Of a DNA stretch of 64,000 bases, positions 1 through 11,845 are shown piece by piece. The position numbers and the translations under genes were made by a program. The notes under the pieces were generated by a model. That model was not told where the DNA came from, made no database searches, and saw only the letters and a list, made by a program, of their open reading frames with translations. Source of the stretch: an uncultured Lachnospiraceae bacterium. Lineage in GTDB: Bacteria > Bacillota > Clostridia > Lachnospirales > Lachnospiraceae. The number at the start of each line of letters is the position of its first letter. Within the stretch, counting starts at the first letter, position 1. The stretch spans positions 1 to 64,000 of the forward strand of contig CABUAW010000001.1 of the NCBI GenBank assembly GCA_902489645.1. The letters run 5' to 3'.

Positions 1-53
1 GCCATAATACCAATGTTTCTGGTTCTCTCTAATGGATATTCTCTTCCAGCCAA
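1..53 (-). CDS. fusA: Elongation factor G, N-terminal fragment
   Basis: The first 17 codons of EF-G, the ribosomal translocase GTPase, run off the left edge of the window. Reading the minus strand from a TTG start gives MAGREYPLERTRNIGIM, the usual EF-G N-terminus just before the P-loop. An AAGGAGGA ribosome site (61-68) lies seven bases ahead, which decides the TTG start. It follows rpsG by 43 bp, the normal str-operon order rpsL-rpsG-fusA. Confidence 0.93.
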   Translation of the reverse strand, partial: MAGREYPLERTRNIGIM

Positions 54-96
54 GGATAATTCCTCCTTAAAAATAAGTCAGGCAGCAAGACTTCGC

Positions 97-612
<516 letters not shown>

Positions 613-739
613 TTAATTCATAGGTACTCACGTTTCCCTACGTGTTCGCGCCGAATTGCGTTTATATAAACCTGTAACCTTCGCTACTTGGTAAAATAAT
701 GCTACATTCGTCGCAATAGTATTTGGTTTGAAAACAGTA

Positions 740-1159
740 TTATTTAGCGGCTTTAGGTCTCTTAGCTCCATATTTGGAACGAGCCTGTCTTCTCTTAGCG
801 ACACCAGCCGTATCCAATGTACCACGAATGATGTGATATCTTGTACCTGGTAAGTCTTTTACTCTACCGCCACGGATAAGAACAACGCTATGCTCCTGAA
901 GGTTGTGACCTTCACCTGGGATATAACTTGTTACTTCGATACCGTTAGAGAGACGAACTCTGGCGATTTTTCTAAGAGCTGAGTTAGGTTTCTTAGGAGT
1001 CGCTGTCTTCACTGCTGTACAAACTCCTCGTTTCTGTGGAGCGGACTGATTTGTCGGCTTTTTGTGAAGGGAGTTGTAACCTTTCTGAAGTGCTGGTGCT
1101 GTGGATTTTTTCTCTACAGTCTGTCTTCCTTTTCTTACTAACTGGTTAAATGTTGGCAT
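740..1159 (-). CDS. rpsL: 30S ribosomal protein S12
   Basis: Decoding-site protein of the 30S subunit and the classical streptomycin-resistance locus. The 139-aa product begins [12 protein letters not shown] and contains the conserved [15 protein letters not shown] and [16 protein letters not shown] stretches; both streptomycin-target lysines appear to be wild-type (TPKKPNS and GRVKDLPG). I chose the ATG at 1157-1159 because AGGAGGTG (1167-1174) stands 7 bases ahead; an ATG three codons upstream overlaps that ribosome site. First gene of the str transcript. Confidence 0.98.
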   Translation of the reverse strand: MPTFNQLVRKGRQTVEKKSTAPALQKGYNSLHKKPTNQSAPQKRGVCTAVKTATPKKPNSALRKIARVRLSNGIEVTSYIPGEGHNLQEHSVVLIRGGRVKDLPGTRYHIIRGTLDTAGVAKRRQARSKYGAKRPKAAK

Positions 1160-1276
1160 TATTTTCACCTCCTGCGTAAATTAAATCGGTTACCGTAATG
1201 AATCTTACGTTTTGTCACGCCCTTTCGGGCATATCCGCGCACATAAACAGGCATGCCTATTTACGCACACTATCTG

Positions 1277-1305
1277 AGTATATCAACTATTTTTTTCCTT
1301 GTCAA
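1277..1305 (-). promoter_or_regulatory. Consensus sigma-A promoter of the rpsL-rpsG-fusA operon
   Basis: On the minus strand a perfect TTGACA (1300-1305) is followed by a 17-bp spacer and TATACT (1277-1282). It gives a leader of about 110 nt before rpsL. Together with the terminator at 1382-1418 it shows that the str operon is transcribed separately from rpoBC. Confidence 0.9.
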
Positions 1306-1381
1306 TCGCTTTTAACAAAAGTTTTCCCGTTTTTTCAGCATTTAAACCCTTTCGAAAACCGATTCCGGGCCACAAGGACGC

Positions 1382-1418
1382 AAAAAGAATCCGCAGTCCG
1401 AAGCAAACTGCGGATTCC
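1382..1418 (-). terminator. Rho-independent terminator after rpoC
   Basis: Minus-strand stem GAATCCGCAGT/ACTGCGGATTC with a short loop is followed directly by TTTTTG. It lies 24 bp beyond the rpoC stop codon. Confidence 0.93.
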
Positions 1419-1441
1419 TTCTATATTCAATAGCTTCTTAT

Positions 1442-4400
1442 TTATTCTTCAACGACACCAATCACAGTTTCAGCATCGGAATTCATTTCTTCCGGAGCAG
1501 CTTCTCCTTCATAAACCATTTCCTCATCTGTCAATACGATTTCGTCTTCCGCCTCATCCAGCATCACATCCATATTCGGCTGAATATCCGTATTCAGGCG
1601 GGTCGCCCGATAACGGCGCATACCGGTTCCGGCCGGAATCAGCTTACCAATAAGAACATTTTCCTTCAAACCGATTAACGGGTCAACCTTACCTTTGATG
1701 GCCGCATCTGTCAGAACCTTCGTTGTTTCCTGGAAGGAAGCTGCGGACAGGAAGGAGTTCGTCGCCAGAGATGCCTTCGTGATACCAAGCATTACCTGGC
1801 TTCCTTCGGCCGGCTCTTTTCCCTGGTCAATGAGATTGTTATTAATCTCTTCAAAATCAAGGACGTCAACCAACGCTCCCGGAAGGTAATCCGTATCTCC
1901 GCTGTTTTCGATACGAATCTTTTTCAGCATCTGACGTACAATGACTTCAACGTGCTTATCGTTAATATCTACACCCTGGAGACGGTACACGCGCTGAACC
2001 TCCTGAATCATATAATCCTGAACGGCACGAACACCTTTAATTTTCAGGATATCATGCGGATTAACGCTACCTTCGGTCAGTTCGTCGCCGGCTTCGATAA
2101 CCTGTCCTTCCAGAACCTTAATTCTGGAACCATAAGGAATCAGATAAGCCTTCGTCTCTCCGGTCTCACTATTTGAAACAACAACCTCACGTTTCTTCTT
2201 TGTATCCTTAATGCTGATTGTTCCTGCAAATTCCGAAATAATCGCAAGGCCCTTCGGCTTTCTTGCCTCGAAAAGCTCTTCGACACGAGGAAGACCCTGT
2301 GTGATATCATCGCCGGCTACACCGCCGGTATGGAAGGTACGCATGGTCAACTGTGTACCCGGTTCACCGATGGACTGGGCAGCAATAATACCGACAGCCT
2401 CGCCAACCTGTACGGCCTGTCCGGTGGCCATATTCGCGCCGTAGCATTTTGCACATACGCCGATATGGGAACGGCAGGAAAGGACGGTACGAATCTTAAC
2501 CTTTTCAATGCCGGCCTTTGTCACAATAGAGGCACGTTTTGGTGTAATCATGGTGTTGGCTTTCACAAGGATTTCTCCGGTCTCCGGATGAACAATATCC
2601 TCGGCCGCATAACGTCCGGTCATACGGTCCTCAAGGCTTTCAATCACTTCTTTTCCATCGATAAAGGCATTAATCCACATACCCGGAATCTCGCCCGTAC
2701 CTTCACAGCAGTCTGTCTCACGAATAATCAAATCCTGAGATACATCAACCAGACGACGGGTCAGGTAACCGGAGTCGGCGGTACGAAGCGCCGTATCGGA
2801 CAAACCTTTACGGGCGCCATGGGCGGAAATGAAGTATTCCAGTACGTCCAGACCTTCACGGAAATTGGACTTAATCGGCAATTCGATGGTACGTCCGGAG
2901 GTATCGGCCATCAAACCACGCATACCAGCCAGCTGTTTAATCTGCTGGTTGGAACCACGGGCACCAGAATCGGCCATCATATAAATATTATTATATTTAT
3001 CAAGATTCGATAACAGGGCGTCCGTAATCTTATCATCGGCCTGCTTCCATGTCTCAACAACCGCTTTATAACGCTCTTCTTCTGTGGTGAAACCACGGCG
3101 GAAGTTCTTTGTAATTCTTTCAATCGTCTTTTCCGCATCGGCAATCAGCTGTTTCTTTGCTCCCGGCACGGACATGTCGGATACGGATACGGTGATGGCG
3201 CTGACGGTCGAATACTTATAGCCTGTCGATTTAATCAGGTCAAGCACTTCGGCGGTCTTTGTGGCGCCGTGGGTATTGATACATTTATCAATAATCTGTT
3301 TCAACTGCTTCTTTCCAACGAGGAAATCAATCTCAGGAACCAGGTCATTTTCCGGCAGTGAACGGTTTACAAAGCCCAAATCCTGAGGAATAATTTCATT
3401 GAAAATAAAACGTCCCAGTGTGGATTCGATAATACGGCTTACTTTTTCGCCGTTGACATAGCCCTCTTTACGGATTTTAATCCGGGCCTGAAGTGTAATG
3501 ACTTTGTTTTCATAAGCCATAATCGCCTCATTGACGTTATAGAAGAACTTGCCCTCGCCAGGGTCTCCCGGTTTTTCCAAAGTCAGATAGTAAATACCGA
3601 GAACCATATCCTGGGAAGGAACCGCTACCGGCGCGCCGTCGGACGGTTTCAGCAGGTTATTCGGAGAAAGCAGCATAAAACGGCACTCTGCCTGGGCTTC
3701 TACAAACAACGGTACATGCACCGCCATCTGGTCGCCATCGAAGTCGGCGTTGTAGGCCGTACATACCAGCGGATGCAGCTTGATGGCTTTACCTTCAACC
3801 AATACCGGTTCAAACGCCTGGATACCCAGACGGTGAAGTGTCGGCGCACGGTTCAGCATTACCGGATGTTCTTTAATTACATCTTCCAGAACATCCCAAA
3901 CTTCCGGCTGGAGACGTTCTACCATCTTCTTGGCAGATTTAATATTGTGGGCCAGACCTCCGGCAACCAGCTCTTTCATAACAAACGGTTTGAACAGCTC
4001 AATCGCCATCTCCTTCGGCAGACCGCACTGATAAATCTTTAATTCAGGACCTACAACGATAACGGAACGGCCGGAGTAATCCACACGTTTACCCAGCAGG
4101 TTCTGACGGAAACGTCCCTGTTTACCTTTCAGCATATCAGAAAGGGATTTGAGGGCGCGGTTTCCAGGGCCCGTAACCGGACGGCCGCGGCGGCCATTAT
4201 CAATCAGGGCGTCAACCGCTTCCTGAAGCATACGTTTTTCATTGCGCACGATAATATCCGGCGCTCCCAGTTCAAGGAGACGTTTCAGACGGTTATTTCT
4301 ATTAATAATACGACGGTATAAGTCATTCAGGTCGGAGGTTGCAAAACGTCCGCCATCCAACTGAACCATCGGACGGATATCCGGCGGAATTACCGGAATC

Positions 4401-5113
4401 ACTGTCAGAATCATCCACTCCGGACGGTTTCCGGAAGTACGGAAAGCCTCTACAACTTCCAGGCGTTTAATGATACGCGCCCGTTTCTGTCCGGTGGAGT
4501 TTTTAAGCTCTTTTTTCAGTTCATCGGCTTCTTTTTCCAGGTCAATGGCTTCCAAAAGTTCCTTAATGGACTCGGCGCCCATACCGGCCCGGAAATTATG
4601 GCCAAATTTTTCATAGGCATCTCTGTATTCTTTTTCGGAAAGCACCTGCTTATTCTGTAAATCCGTTTCGCCCTTATCAAGAACGACATAGGATGCAAAA
4701 TAAAGGACCTTTTCCAGATTCCGAGGCGACATGTCAAGGATTAAACCAAGACGGCTCGGAATACCTTTAAAATACCAGATATGTGACACAGGAGCCGCCA
4801 GCTCGATATGTCCCATACGCTCTCTGCGGACATTGGATTTTGTAACCTCAACGCCGCACCGGTCGCAGACAACGCCTTTGTAACGGATTTTCTTATACTT
4901 ACCGCAATGGCACTCCCAGTCTTTCTGAGGTCCAAAAATCCGCTCGCAGAACAGGCCGTCTTTTTCCGGTTTTAAAGTTCTATAGTTAATGGTCTCCGGT
5001 TTTTTTACTTCACCGTGGGACCAGCTTCTGATTTTCTCAGGAGAAGCCAGACCAATCTTGATGGCATCAAATGTCATCGGTTGATATGCTTCACTGCTAT
5101 TCATTTCAGGCAT
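1442..5113 (-). CDS. rpoC: RNA polymerase beta-prime subunit
   Basis: Largest catalytic subunit of RNA polymerase. The 1223-aa product has the N-terminal zinc site (CHCGKYKK then CDRCGVEV, about residues 68-86), the magnesium-binding [12 protein letters not shown] loop and the trigger-loop and bridge-helix region; length is normal for Clostridia. It starts 17 bp after rpoB, so the two are cotranscribed. The L7Ae-like ribosomal gene often found between rpoC and rpsL in Bacilli is absent; a terminator is there instead. Confidence 0.99.
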   Translation of the reverse strand: MPEMNSSEAYQPMTFDAIKIGLASPEKIRSWSHGEVKKPETINYRTLKPEKDGLFCERIFGPQKDWECHCGKYKKIRYKGVVCDRCGVEVTKSNVRRERMGHIELAAPVSHIWYFKGIPSRLGLILDMSPRNLEKVLYFASYVVLDKGETDLQNKQVLSEKEYRDAYEKFGHNFRAGMGAESIKELLEAIDLEKEADELKKELKNSTGQKRARIIKRLEVVEAFRTSGNRPEWMILTVIPVIPPDIRPMVQLDGGRFATSDLNDLYRRIINRNNRLKRLLELGAPDIIVRNEKRMLQEAVDALIDNGRRGRPVTGPGNRALKSLSDMLKGKQGRFRQNLLGKRVDYSGRSVIVVGPELKIYQCGLPKEMAIELFKPFVMKELVAGGLAHNIKSAKKMVERLQPEVWDVLEDVIKEHPVMLNRAPTLHRLGIQAFEPVLVEGKAIKLHPLVCTAYNADFDGDQMAVHVPLFVEAQAECRFMLLSPNNLLKPSDGAPVAVPSQDMVLGIYYLTLEKPGDPGEGKFFYNVNEAIMAYENKVITLQARIKIRKEGYVNGEKVSRIIESTLGRFIFNEIIPQDLGFVNRSLPENDLVPEIDFLVGKKQLKQIIDKCINTHGATKTAEVLDLIKSTGYKYSTVSAITVSVSDMSVPGAKKQLIADAEKTIERITKNFRRGFTTEEERYKAVVETWKQADDKITDALLSNLDKYNNIYMMADSGARGSNQQIKQLAGMRGLMADTSGRTIELPIKSNFREGLDVLEYFISAHGARKGLSDTALRTADSGYLTRRLVDVSQDLIIRETDCCEGTGEIPGMWINAFIDGKEVIESLEDRMTGRYAAEDIVHPETGEILVKANTMITPKRASIVTKAGIEKVKIRTVLSCRSHIGVCAKCYGANMATGQAVQVGEAVGIIAAQSIGEPGTQLTMRTFHTGGVAGDDITQGLPRVEELFEARKPKGLAIISEFAGTISIKDTKKKREVVVSNSETGETKAYLIPYGSRIKVLEGQVIEAGDELTEGSVNPHDILKIKGVRAVQDYMIQEVQRVYRLQGVDINDKHVEVIVRQMLKKIRIENSGDTDYLPGALVDVLDFEEINNNLIDQGKEPAEGSQVMLGITKASLATNSFLSAASFQETTKVLTDAAIKGKVDPLIGLKENVLIGKLIPAGTGMRRYRATRLNTDIQPNMDVMLDEAEDEIVLTDEEMVYEGEAAPEEMNSDAETVIGVVEE

Positions 5114-5130
5114 TCACGACACTCCTTTCT

Positions 5131-8100
5131 TTAATCCATGTCCGGTTCTTCATACAGGTCAAAGTCTTCACTGTCATCCAGGCCGCTGTTCTCGCCAACG
5201 TCCACAAATTCATCGCCCTCCACGGTTTGTTCTCTATATCCGTAATCGCCAAAGGACTCGTTGTCTCCAACATAGTTTTTCTGGCTGTCCATATAATTAC
5301 GATATTCTTCTTCATCGGTATAATCGACTGTCTCACCGATTTCCACCTCGGTCTGGTCATCACGCAGTACGCGGACATCCAAAGCCAGAGACTGGAGTTC
5401 TTTAAGAAGTACCTTAAAGGATTCCGGAATACCCGGTTCGGTAATATTTTCACCTTTGATGATAGCTTCATAGGTTTTCACACGGCCAGTAACGTCGTCA
5501 GACTTAAATGTCAGGATTTCCTGCAAGGTGTAAGATGCGCCGTAAGCCTCCAGCGCCCAAACTTCCATTTCACCGAAACGCTGTCCGCCGAACTGCGCTT
5601 TACCGCCCAGAGGCTGCTGTGTAACGAGGGAGTAAGGACCTGTGGAACGTGCATGAATCTTATCATCAACCAGATGATGCAGTTTCAGGTAGTGCATGTA
5701 ACCAACGGTAACCGGGCTGTCAAATTCCTCACCGGTACGTCCGTCACGCAGCCGAACCTTACCGGTACGGTCAATCGGAACACCGCGCCACTCTTCACGG
5801 TAATCCATATGCTCTTCCAGATAGTTGTACATTTCTTCGGAAATGCGGTCTTTCCAGATTTCCGTAAACTCTTCCCAGGATTTATTGACATAGTCATTGG
5901 CCATTTCCAATGTCTGCATAATATCCTCTTCATCGGCGCCGTTAAATACCGGCGTTTCAATCTTAAAGCCAAGCGCTTTCGCCGCAAGGCCAAGATGGAC
6001 TTCGAGGACCTGTCCGATATTCATACGGGAAGGTACGCCCAACGGATTCAGCACGATATCCAAAGGACGGCCATTTGGCAGGAACGGCATATCTTCCACT
6101 GGTAAAATACGGGAAACAACACCCTTGTTACCATGACGTCCGGCCATCTTATCTCCGACGGAAATCTTACGTTTCTGAGCAATATATACACGGACGGATT
6201 CGTTTACTCCCGGAGGAAGCTCGTCGCCGTTTTCTCTTGTAAATACTTTGGCATCAATAATAATACCGTAATCGCCGTGAGGCACTTTTAAGGAAGTGTC
6301 GCGGACTTCTCTGGCTTTTTCACCGAAAATAGCGCGCAGCAGACGTTCTTCGGCAGTCAGTTCGGTTTCACCCTTTGGCGTAACCTTTCCGACGAGGATA
6401 TCTCCGGCACGAACTTCGGCACCGACACGGATAATACCTCTTTCATCCAGATTTTTAAGAGCGTCGTCGCCAACACCCGGCACATCTCTTGTAATCTCTT
6501 CCGGTCCCAGTTTTGTATCTCTGGCTTCTGCTTCATATTCGGCAATATGAATAGAAGTGTAAACATCCTCCTGAACAAGACGCTCGCTCAGAAGAACGGC
6601 ATCCTCGAAGTTATAACCTTCCCAGGTCATGAAACCAATCAGCGGATTCTTGCCAAGGCCAAGCTCGCCCTGTGAAGTGGATGGCCCATCCGCCAGAACG
6701 TCGCCGGCCTCCACCCGTTCATTCTTAAACACAATTGGGCGCTGATTATAGCAGGCTCCCTGGTTGCTGCCGACAAATTTCTGTAATTTATAGACATCTC
6801 TCTGTCCATCATCGGTTTTAACAATAATCTCACTGGCTGCGGAACGCTCAACGATACCGCTGTGTTTAGCGATAACGCAAACACCGGAGTCTACGGCCGC
6901 CTTCTGTTCCATACCCGTACCGACAACCGAGGAATCGGTCAGCATCAGCGGCACGGCCTGACGCTGCATGTTGGAACCCATCAGGGCCCGGTTCGCATCG
7001 TCATTTTGCAGGAACGGAATCATGGACGTTGCCACAGAAAATACCATTCGCGGAGATACATCCATCAAATCCACTTTGGATTTATCAAACTGGGAAGTTT
7101 CTTCACGGTAACGCCCGGATACGGAATTATTTACAAAATATCCGTCCGCATCAATCGGCTCATTGGCCTGCGCTACGGTGTAGTTATCCTCTTCATCGGC
7201 TGTCAGATAAACAACCTCGTCGGTTACCCGAGGATTTTTCGGGTCCGACTTATCAAGAACACGGTATGGCGCCTCAATAAATCCATACTGATTAATCCGT
7301 GCATAGGAAGCCAAAGAGTTAATCAGACCGATGTTCGGACCTTCCGGCGTCTCGATCGGGCACATTCTTCCATAATGGGAATAGTGAACGTCTCGAACCT
7401 CGAAACCGGCTCTGTCCCTGGACAGACCGCCCGGTCCCAATGCGGAAAGACGGCGCTTATGCGTCAGCTCGGACAGCGGGTTATTCTGGTCCATAAACTG
7501 GGACAACTGGGAGCTTCCGAAGAATTCCTTCACAGCGGCTGTCACCGGTTTAATATTAATCAGAGATTGCGGAGAAATGCCTTCCAAATCCTGAGTTGTC
7601 ATACGTTCACGAACCACACGTTCCATACGGGAAAGGCCGATACGGTACTGGTTCTGCAAAAGTTCACCGACAGCACGGATACGACGGTTGCCCAAGTGGT
7701 CGATATCATCGTCATTTCCGATGCCATATTCCAAGTGAATGTTATAGTTAATGGAAGCAAAAATATCTTCCTTAGTAATATGCATTGGTACTAATTCGCT
7801 CAGATTTCTGCGAATAGCATCTTTAATCGCTTCAATATCCTCATTTTCTTCAAGAATGGAACTTAAAAGCGGATAATAAACCTTCTCCGTCACACCGACT
7901 TCGGCCGGATTCACATCAACCCAGCTTGTCAGGTCAACCATCATATTGGATAATACCTTAACCACCTTTTCTTCCGTCTGCACAAAAACATACGGAACAG
8001 CCGAATTCTGAATATCGTTGGCCAGCTGCTCAGTCACGACAGTTCCCGCTTCGGCAATGATTTCACCGGTGGTAATATCCACAACAGCTTCCGCCAGAGG

Positions 8101-8979
8101 CCAGTTCTTAATACGGTTCTTGAAGGACAGCTTCTTATTAAATTTATAACGTCCAACCTTTGCAAGGTCATAACGTCTTGGGTCAAAGAACATGGCGTTA
8201 ATCAGGCTCTCCGCACTTTCAACCGCCAATGGCTCGCCCGGACGAATCTTCTTATATAATTCCAGAAGGCCATCCTGATAATTATCGGAAGTATCTTTGG
8301 AAATACTTGCAAGAATCTTTGGTTCCTCACCGAACATATCGATAATTTCCTGATTTGTTCCAACGCCGAGGGAACGAATCAGTACCGTTACCGGAACCTT
8401 TCGGGTACGGTCCACGCGGACACTGAATACATCGTTGGAGTCGGTTTCATATTCCAGCCATGCGCCGCGGTTCGGGATTACCGTACAGGAGTAAAGCTTT
8501 TTACCAATCTTATCATGGCCGATTCCATAGTAGATACCCGGGGAACGTACCAACTGGCTGACGATAACTCGCTCGGCGCCATTGATTACGAAAGTTCCCG
8601 TCTCCGTCATCAGAGGCAAATCGCCCATGAAAATTTCATGTTCATTAATTTCATCTGTTTCTTTATTAATGAGACGTACTCTCACCTTTAATGGTGCTGC
8701 GTAAGTCGCATCTCTTTCCTTACATTCGTCGATGCTGTATTTCACATCATCTCTGCACAATGTAAAATCCGTAAATTCAAGACTTAAATGGCCGCTGTAA
8801 TCTGCAATCGGAGAAATATCATCAAATACTTCTTTTAAACCGGCATCCAGGAACCACTGATAAGAGTTTTTCTGTACTTCAATGAGATTCGGCATATCCA
8901 GAACTTCACGCTGTTTTGCGTAACTCATACGAATACCTTTGCCAGACTTCACTGGTTTCACACGTTTCATATTGTCCAT
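5131..8979 (-). CDS. rpoB: RNA polymerase beta subunit
   Basis: Second large catalytic RNA polymerase subunit, 1282 aa, full length. The rifampicin cluster is visible ([26 protein letters not shown]) and looks wild-type at the usual resistance positions. The likely start is the ATG at 8977-8979 with AAGGAG about 13 bases upstream; a second ATG three codons in is possible. Unlike the usual Firmicute order, rplL does not precede it: rplJL lie 37 kb away behind a terminator, and rpoB is served by the promoter at 9087-9115. Confidence 0.99.
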   Translation of the reverse strand: MDNMKRVKPVKSGKGIRMSYAKQREVLDMPNLIEVQKNSYQWFLDAGLKEVFDDISPIADYSGHLSLEFTDFTLCRDDVKYSIDECKERDATYAAPLKVRVRLINKETDEINEHEIFMGDLPLMTETGTFVINGAERVIVSQLVRSPGIYYGIGHDKIGKKLYSCTVIPNRGAWLEYETDSNDVFSVRVDRTRKVPVTVLIRSLGVGTNQEIIDMFGEEPKILASISKDTSDNYQDGLLELYKKIRPGEPLAVESAESLINAMFFDPRRYDLAKVGRYKFNKKLSFKNRIKNWPLAEAVVDITTGEIIAEAGTVVTEQLANDIQNSAVPYVFVQTEEKVVKVLSNMMVDLTSWVDVNPAEVGVTEKVYYPLLSSILEENEDIEAIKDAIRRNLSELVPMHITKEDIFASINYNIHLEYGIGNDDDIDHLGNRRIRAVGELLQNQYRIGLSRMERVVRERMTTQDLEGISPQSLINIKPVTAAVKEFFGSSQLSQFMDQNNPLSELTHKRRLSALGPGGLSRDRAGFEVRDVHYSHYGRMCPIETPEGPNIGLINSLASYARINQYGFIEAPYRVLDKSDPKNPRVTDEVVYLTADEEDNYTVAQANEPIDADGYFVNNSVSGRYREETSQFDKSKVDLMDVSPRMVFSVATSMIPFLQNDDANRALMGSNMQRQAVPLMLTDSSVVGTGMEQKAAVDSGVCVIAKHSGIVERSAASEIIVKTDDGQRDVYKLQKFVGSNQGACYNQRPIVFKNERVEAGDVLADGPSTSQGELGLGKNPLIGFMTWEGYNFEDAVLLSERLVQEDVYTSIHIAEYEAEARDTKLGPEEITRDVPGVGDDALKNLDERGIIRVGAEVRAGDILVGKVTPKGETELTAEERLLRAIFGEKAREVRDTSLKVPHGDYGIIIDAKVFTRENGDELPPGVNESVRVYIAQKRKISVGDKMAGRHGNKGVVSRILPVEDMPFLPNGRPLDIVLNPLGVPSRMNIGQVLEVHLGLAAKALGFKIETPVFNGADEEDIMQTLEMANDYVNKSWEEFTEIWKDRISEEMYNYLEEHMDYREEWRGVPIDRTGKVRLRDGRTGEEFDSPVTVGYMHYLKLHHLVDDKIHARSTGPYSLVTQQPLGGKAQFGGQRFGEMEVWALEAYGASYTLQEILTFKSDDVTGRVKTYEAIIKGENITEPGIPESFKVLLKELQSLALDVRVLRDDQTEVEIGETVDYTDEEEYRNYMDSQKNYVGDNESFGDYGYREQTVEGDEFVDVGENSGLDDSEDFDLYEEPDMD

Positions 8980-9086
8980 TGACGGTTTTTCACTCCTTAA
9001 TATTAAAAACCCCGTTAAAAAGTTACTTCAATCTTATCAAAACCCAAGCCGTAAGGCCTAAAGCTCCATACTAATTGCATCATAAT

Positions 9087-9115
9087 ATTATAAAGCAATC
9101 CCCTCCCCCTGTCAA
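9087..9115 (-). promoter_or_regulatory. Consensus sigma-A promoter of rpoBC
   Basis: On the minus strand TTGACA (9110-9115), a 17-bp spacer and TATAAT (9087-9092): perfect hexamers at ideal spacing. It gives a leader of about 100 nt containing a small GCC/GGC hairpin. It is what the split from rplL would require. Confidence 0.92.
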
Positions 9116-9189
9116 TGCTAAACTTCCAGATTTTCCCGGGATTTACAGCAATTTTACACTTTCTTTTTTGCGGGTTCTGCCCAAGCTGC

Positions 9190-9217
9190 TTGACTTTTAA
9201 CCGGATTTGGATATAAT
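9190..9217 (+). promoter_or_regulatory. Promoter of the TetR-hydrolase pair
   Basis: Plus-strand TTGACT (9190-9195), 16-bp spacer, TATAAT (9212-9217). It is divergent from, and about 75 bp away from, the rpoB promoter. Confidence 0.75.
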
Positions 9218-9228
9218 AAGAAACAGAT

Positions 9229-9238
9229 GTTGCGCAAC
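9229..9238. promoter_or_regulatory. Perfect palindrome, possible TetR operator
   Basis: GTTGCGCAAC is a 10-bp perfect palindrome placed just after the predicted transcription start and before the TetR start codon, the usual place for an autoregulatory operator. The flanks do not extend the symmetry, so binding by this regulator is inference. Confidence 0.45.
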
Positions 9239-9272
9239 TAAAGTTTTCCAAATGAGAACAGGAGGAATAGAC

Positions 9273-9839
9273 GTGCCGCCCAGATTTAAATTTACAAAAG
9301 ATGAAATCACCGCCGCTGCTTTAAATGTCACCCGAAAAGAAGGCATATCCGGTTTAACCGCAAGAGCTTTGGCTGCGGAGCTTGGCTGCTCTGTCAAACC
9401 TATTTTCGGATGGTTCAAGAATATGGAAGAAGTTCTGCAGGAAGTGATAAGCTCTGCAAAGACCCTTTACCAAAGCTATCTGAAAGAGGATATGGAAAAA
9501 GGGACCTATCCGCCATATAAGGCAAGCGGTATGGCATATATCCGTTTTGCGAAAGAGGAAAAAGAACTTTTTAAACTGCTTTTTATGCGCGACCGAAGCC
9601 ATGAAACAATCAAAGAAAATACGGAAGAACTTATGCCTATCCTTCAAATCATACAGAAAAATACAGGAATGAACGCCAATGAGGCATATACTTTTCATAT
9701 TGAAATGTGGATATTCGTTCATGGCATGGCGACCATGATTGCAACAAATTATCTGGACCTGGACGAGACATATATCAGCAATGTCCTGACAGATGCATAC
9801 GAAGGGATAAAATCCCGCTTTGAGAAAAAACAGGAATGA
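9273..9839 (+). CDS. TetR/AcrR-family transcriptional regulator
   Basis: A 188-aa one-component repressor. The N-terminal helix-turn-helix is clear: ITAAALNVTRKEGISGLTAR, then a recognition helix around LGCSVKPIFGWFKN; the C-terminal half has the all-helical ligand domain seen in TetR proteins with a WHG-like segment (MWIFVHGMATM). GTG at 9273 is chosen because AGGAGG (9260-9265) lies 7 bases upstream; a TTG or ATG further up lacks a ribosome site. It overlaps the following hydrolase by 4 bp, so it probably controls that gene. The ligand is not deducible. Confidence 0.88.
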   Translation: MPPRFKFTKDEITAAALNVTRKEGISGLTARALAAELGCSVKPIFGWFKNMEEVLQEVISSAKTLYQSYLKEDMEKGTYPPYKASGMAYIRFAKEEKELFKLLFMRDRSHETIKENTEELMPILQIIQKNTGMNANEAYTFHIEMWIFVHGMATMIATNYLDLDETYISNVLTDAYEGIKSRFEKKQE

Positions 9840-10792
9840 ATGCGATGGAAAAGGAACATTATTATAAAAATCAGGAAATTGAATTAAAATACTATGAAAT
9901 AGAAAATCATTTACAGCCGCTTGTACTGATTCACGCCCAGGGGGTTGACGCCACAAGCTTTAACGGTGTCTGGGCAAAATTGGCGAAAAAGTATCATGTA
10001 TATGCCGTGGACTGCTATGGCCATGGCGGCAGTCTGCACGATGCGGCCAAATACAATGTTGTCGACATCGGTCAGGCGATTATCCGTTTTATGGAGGACG
10101 TCATAAAGCAAAAGGTTTTTCTTCTGGGACACTCCTCCGGCGGGCTGATGGCCGCCTATATCGCTTCACATACAGACCTTTGCAGTTGTCTGATTTTAGA
10201 AGACCCGCCGTTTTTTTCATCCCAGGGTGAGCGGCGCAAGACTACCTTCAACTATATTGATTTATCTACGGTTTGCCATACCTTTATACATCAGAATGAG
10301 TGCAAAGATTTTGTATTGTATTATTTCAGCAATCAATATGCATGGCATCTGTTTCCCAAAAATTCCGGCCAAAAGGTAAAGGAAAAATTGACGGCTATGG
10401 CTGCAAAGTACAGAAAAAAACACCCGGACAAAAATCTGAAGGTGCCGTTCTGGCCAAAGGCCGCACTCAGCGGCTTTCAGGGCATGAACAGCTATGACCC
10501 GTTATTTGGAGAAGCATTTTATACCGACAGCTTCCACTTTGGAATTCCCCATGAAGAACTGCTGAAAAACATTAAATGTAAGACGATTTTTATGAAAGCA
10601 AAAACAAACATCAGCGCGGACGGAATATTGATGGCGGCGCTTGGCGAGGACGATTTGAAGAAAGTATCTGAATTGATTGCCGATTTTCAAATCGTGCGCT
10701 TCGACTGCGGTCATGGCATCCACATCGAAAAACCGGAAGATTTTACAGAATGCCTGATAAAATTAGCAACAACAGATTGCAAATTATATTGA
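9836..10792 (+). CDS. Alpha/beta-fold hydrolase
   Basis: Serine hydrolase of 318 aa. The nucleophile elbow GHSSGG places the catalytic serine near residue 100, an oxyanion-type HAQG motif sits at residues 33-36, and the catalytic histidine is in CGHGIHIEKPEDF near the C-terminus; no signal peptide. The start ATG overlaps the regulator's TGA stop (ATGA), indicating translational coupling. A second ATG at codon 4 is possible. Substrate unknown; candidates are small esters or a xenobiotic recognised by the paired TetR protein. Confidence 0.85.
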   Translation: MNAMEKEHYYKNQEIELKYYEIENHLQPLVLIHAQGVDATSFNGVWAKLAKKYHVYAVDCYGHGGSLHDAAKYNVVDIGQAIIRFMEDVIKQKVFLLGHSSGGLMAAYIASHTDLCSCLILEDPPFFSSQGERRKTTFNYIDLSTVCHTFIHQNECKDFVLYYFSNQYAWHLFPKNSGQKVKEKLTAMAAKYRKKHPDKNLKVPFWPKAALSGFQGMNSYDPLFGEAFYTDSFHFGIPHEELLKNIKCKTIFMKAKTNISADGILMAALGEDDLKKVSELIADFQIVRFDCGHGIHIEKPEDFTECLIKLATTDCKLY

Positions 10793-10809
10793 CAAATCCC
10801 CTAATACGA

Positions 10810-10846
10810 CCAAAGGGACGCTTCCTCATGTGAAGTGTCCCTTTGG
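10810..10846 (+). terminator. Hairpin between convergent genes
   Basis: CCAAAGGGAC and GTCCCTTTGG form a strong stem, extended by CTTC/GAAG, followed on the plus strand by a moderately T-rich run. It lies between the hydrolase stop and the converging gene at 10861, and may serve both strands. Confidence 0.7.
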
Positions 10847-10860
10847 CTCTGTTTCTATTT

Positions 10861-11316
10861 CTATTCAATTTCACCTGTAAGATATGCATTTAAAATATTC
10901 TGCGGATTATCATAATAAAAACTGCTGTTATAATTATCAATCATTTCGCATACAAATGAATTGTATACATCTATTAATGCATCAACAATATCCATATGTT
11001 TCTCTCTGGCCGCTCCAAGCACAAGCCGTTTGTAGACTTTTCCCATATCCCAATGAGATGGAATCGAATATCTGCCATTCTTGACGTTATCAAAATTTCC
11101 ATTTATAATTCCCGATTCCTGAATAAAATCATCACTTACTCTGTCAATATTATCACTATGATATATATCCGCTAACTCATAAATCTTTTCAATTCTCTTT
11201 TTTCCCAACATATTCACCACCACGCTTCGGTGATTTGTCGTCTTTCTCGCTATATACTCTATCAGACTACAGGTAAAAAATAAATCATTCTCCTTTTTTT
11301 CCTCTCGGCCAATCAT
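10861..11316 (-). CDS. DUF3791-like partner of the DUF3990 protein
   Basis: A 151-aa protein without signal peptide or membrane segment. The first 70 residues (LFFTCSLIEYIARK followed by IEKIYELADIYH and DDFIQE) resemble DUF3791, a small helical family commonly encoded beside DUF3990; the rest is an unassigned helical stretch. Its ATG overlaps the stop of the upstream DUF3990 gene by 4 bp, so the two are made in coupled fashion. I infer a toxin-antitoxin or modifier-immunity pair, with this as the protective partner. No enzyme motif is visible. Confidence 0.6.
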   Translation of the reverse strand: MIGREEKKENDLFFTCSLIEYIARKTTNHRSVVVNMLGKKRIEKIYELADIYHSDNIDRVSDDFIQESGIINGNFDNVKNGRYSIPSHWDMGKVYKRLVLGAAREKHMDIVDALIDVYNSFVCEMIDNYNSSFYYDNPQNILNAYLTGEIE

Positions 11317-11777
11317 TCCTCAACCTCCACATTTCCATAATATTCAAGGCATTGAAGCGCTCCATCTGTACAAAAATTAATCTGATGTGTTGGGTATTTG
11401 AACTTTGCCATACTCCAAAATTGTTCTCTGGTAATAATTCCATCGATATAATCTGAAATAAAATTATAAATCTGGTCATTCGCCATTGCGCCAATCACAA
11501 TATCATATTCATGGAGAATTCCATGTCGGCAATTAATAATAAAATCTAACCATTCTTCTGTCATTTCTTTAAATTCCAGAATTTTCAGAGATTCATTCAT
11601 TCGCACAGTATATATATTGACCTGTGGCGTTCTATACCTCCTGGCCCAACGTTCTGCCTGTTCCCTGATAATAGTACAATAAAATCCCGGCCCAAAATCT
11701 TTTATATTTCTTCCTTTTATAATTTTCGGTTTTTCGATTTTTGTATAGCTTCCGTGATACACCATCATTTTCCCCAT
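11313..11777 (-). CDS. DUF3990 protein, ADP-ribosyltransferase-like
   Basis: A 154-aa protein with the DUF3990 pattern: YHGS near the N-terminus, DFGPGFYCT around residue 30, the QAERWARR helix, and a C-terminal segment (INFCTDGALQCLEY). The family belongs to the ADP-ribosyltransferase fold group, where the early His and the GFY tyrosine form the NAD pocket. Start ATG at 11777 has GGAGGG 7 bases upstream. It lies directly downstream of pilus operon A's last sortase (68-bp gap). Probably a toxin-like enzyme; a second, diverged copy lies at 37287. Confidence 0.7.
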   Translation of the reverse strand: MGKMMVYHGSYTKIEKPKIIKGRNIKDFGPGFYCTIIREQAERWARRYRTPQVNIYTVRMNESLKILEFKEMTEEWLDFIINCRHGILHEYDIVIGAMANDQIYNFISDYIDGIITREQFWSMAKFKYPTHQINFCTDGALQCLEYYGNVEVEE

Positions 11778-11801
11778 TAAATATCCCTCCAGTGTATCTT
11801 T

Positions 11802-11829
11802 ATTTTAACAGTTGCCCGTAATTATGCAA
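11802..11829 (-). promoter_or_regulatory. Possible promoter of the DUF3990 pair
   Basis: Minus-strand TTGCAT (11824-11829), 16-bp spacer, TAAAAT (11802-11807). Modest match; it would make the pair independent of the pilus operon. Confidence 0.4.
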
Positions 11830-11845
11830 ACCTGAAAATATAAAA

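Noticed and set aside
9157..9172. 11-nt match between candidate guide 2 and sequence upstream of the rpoB promoter
   Set aside because: The match is an A-rich low-complexity run (AAAAAAGAAAG) that also occurs by chance elsewhere in the window; not accepted as a target.
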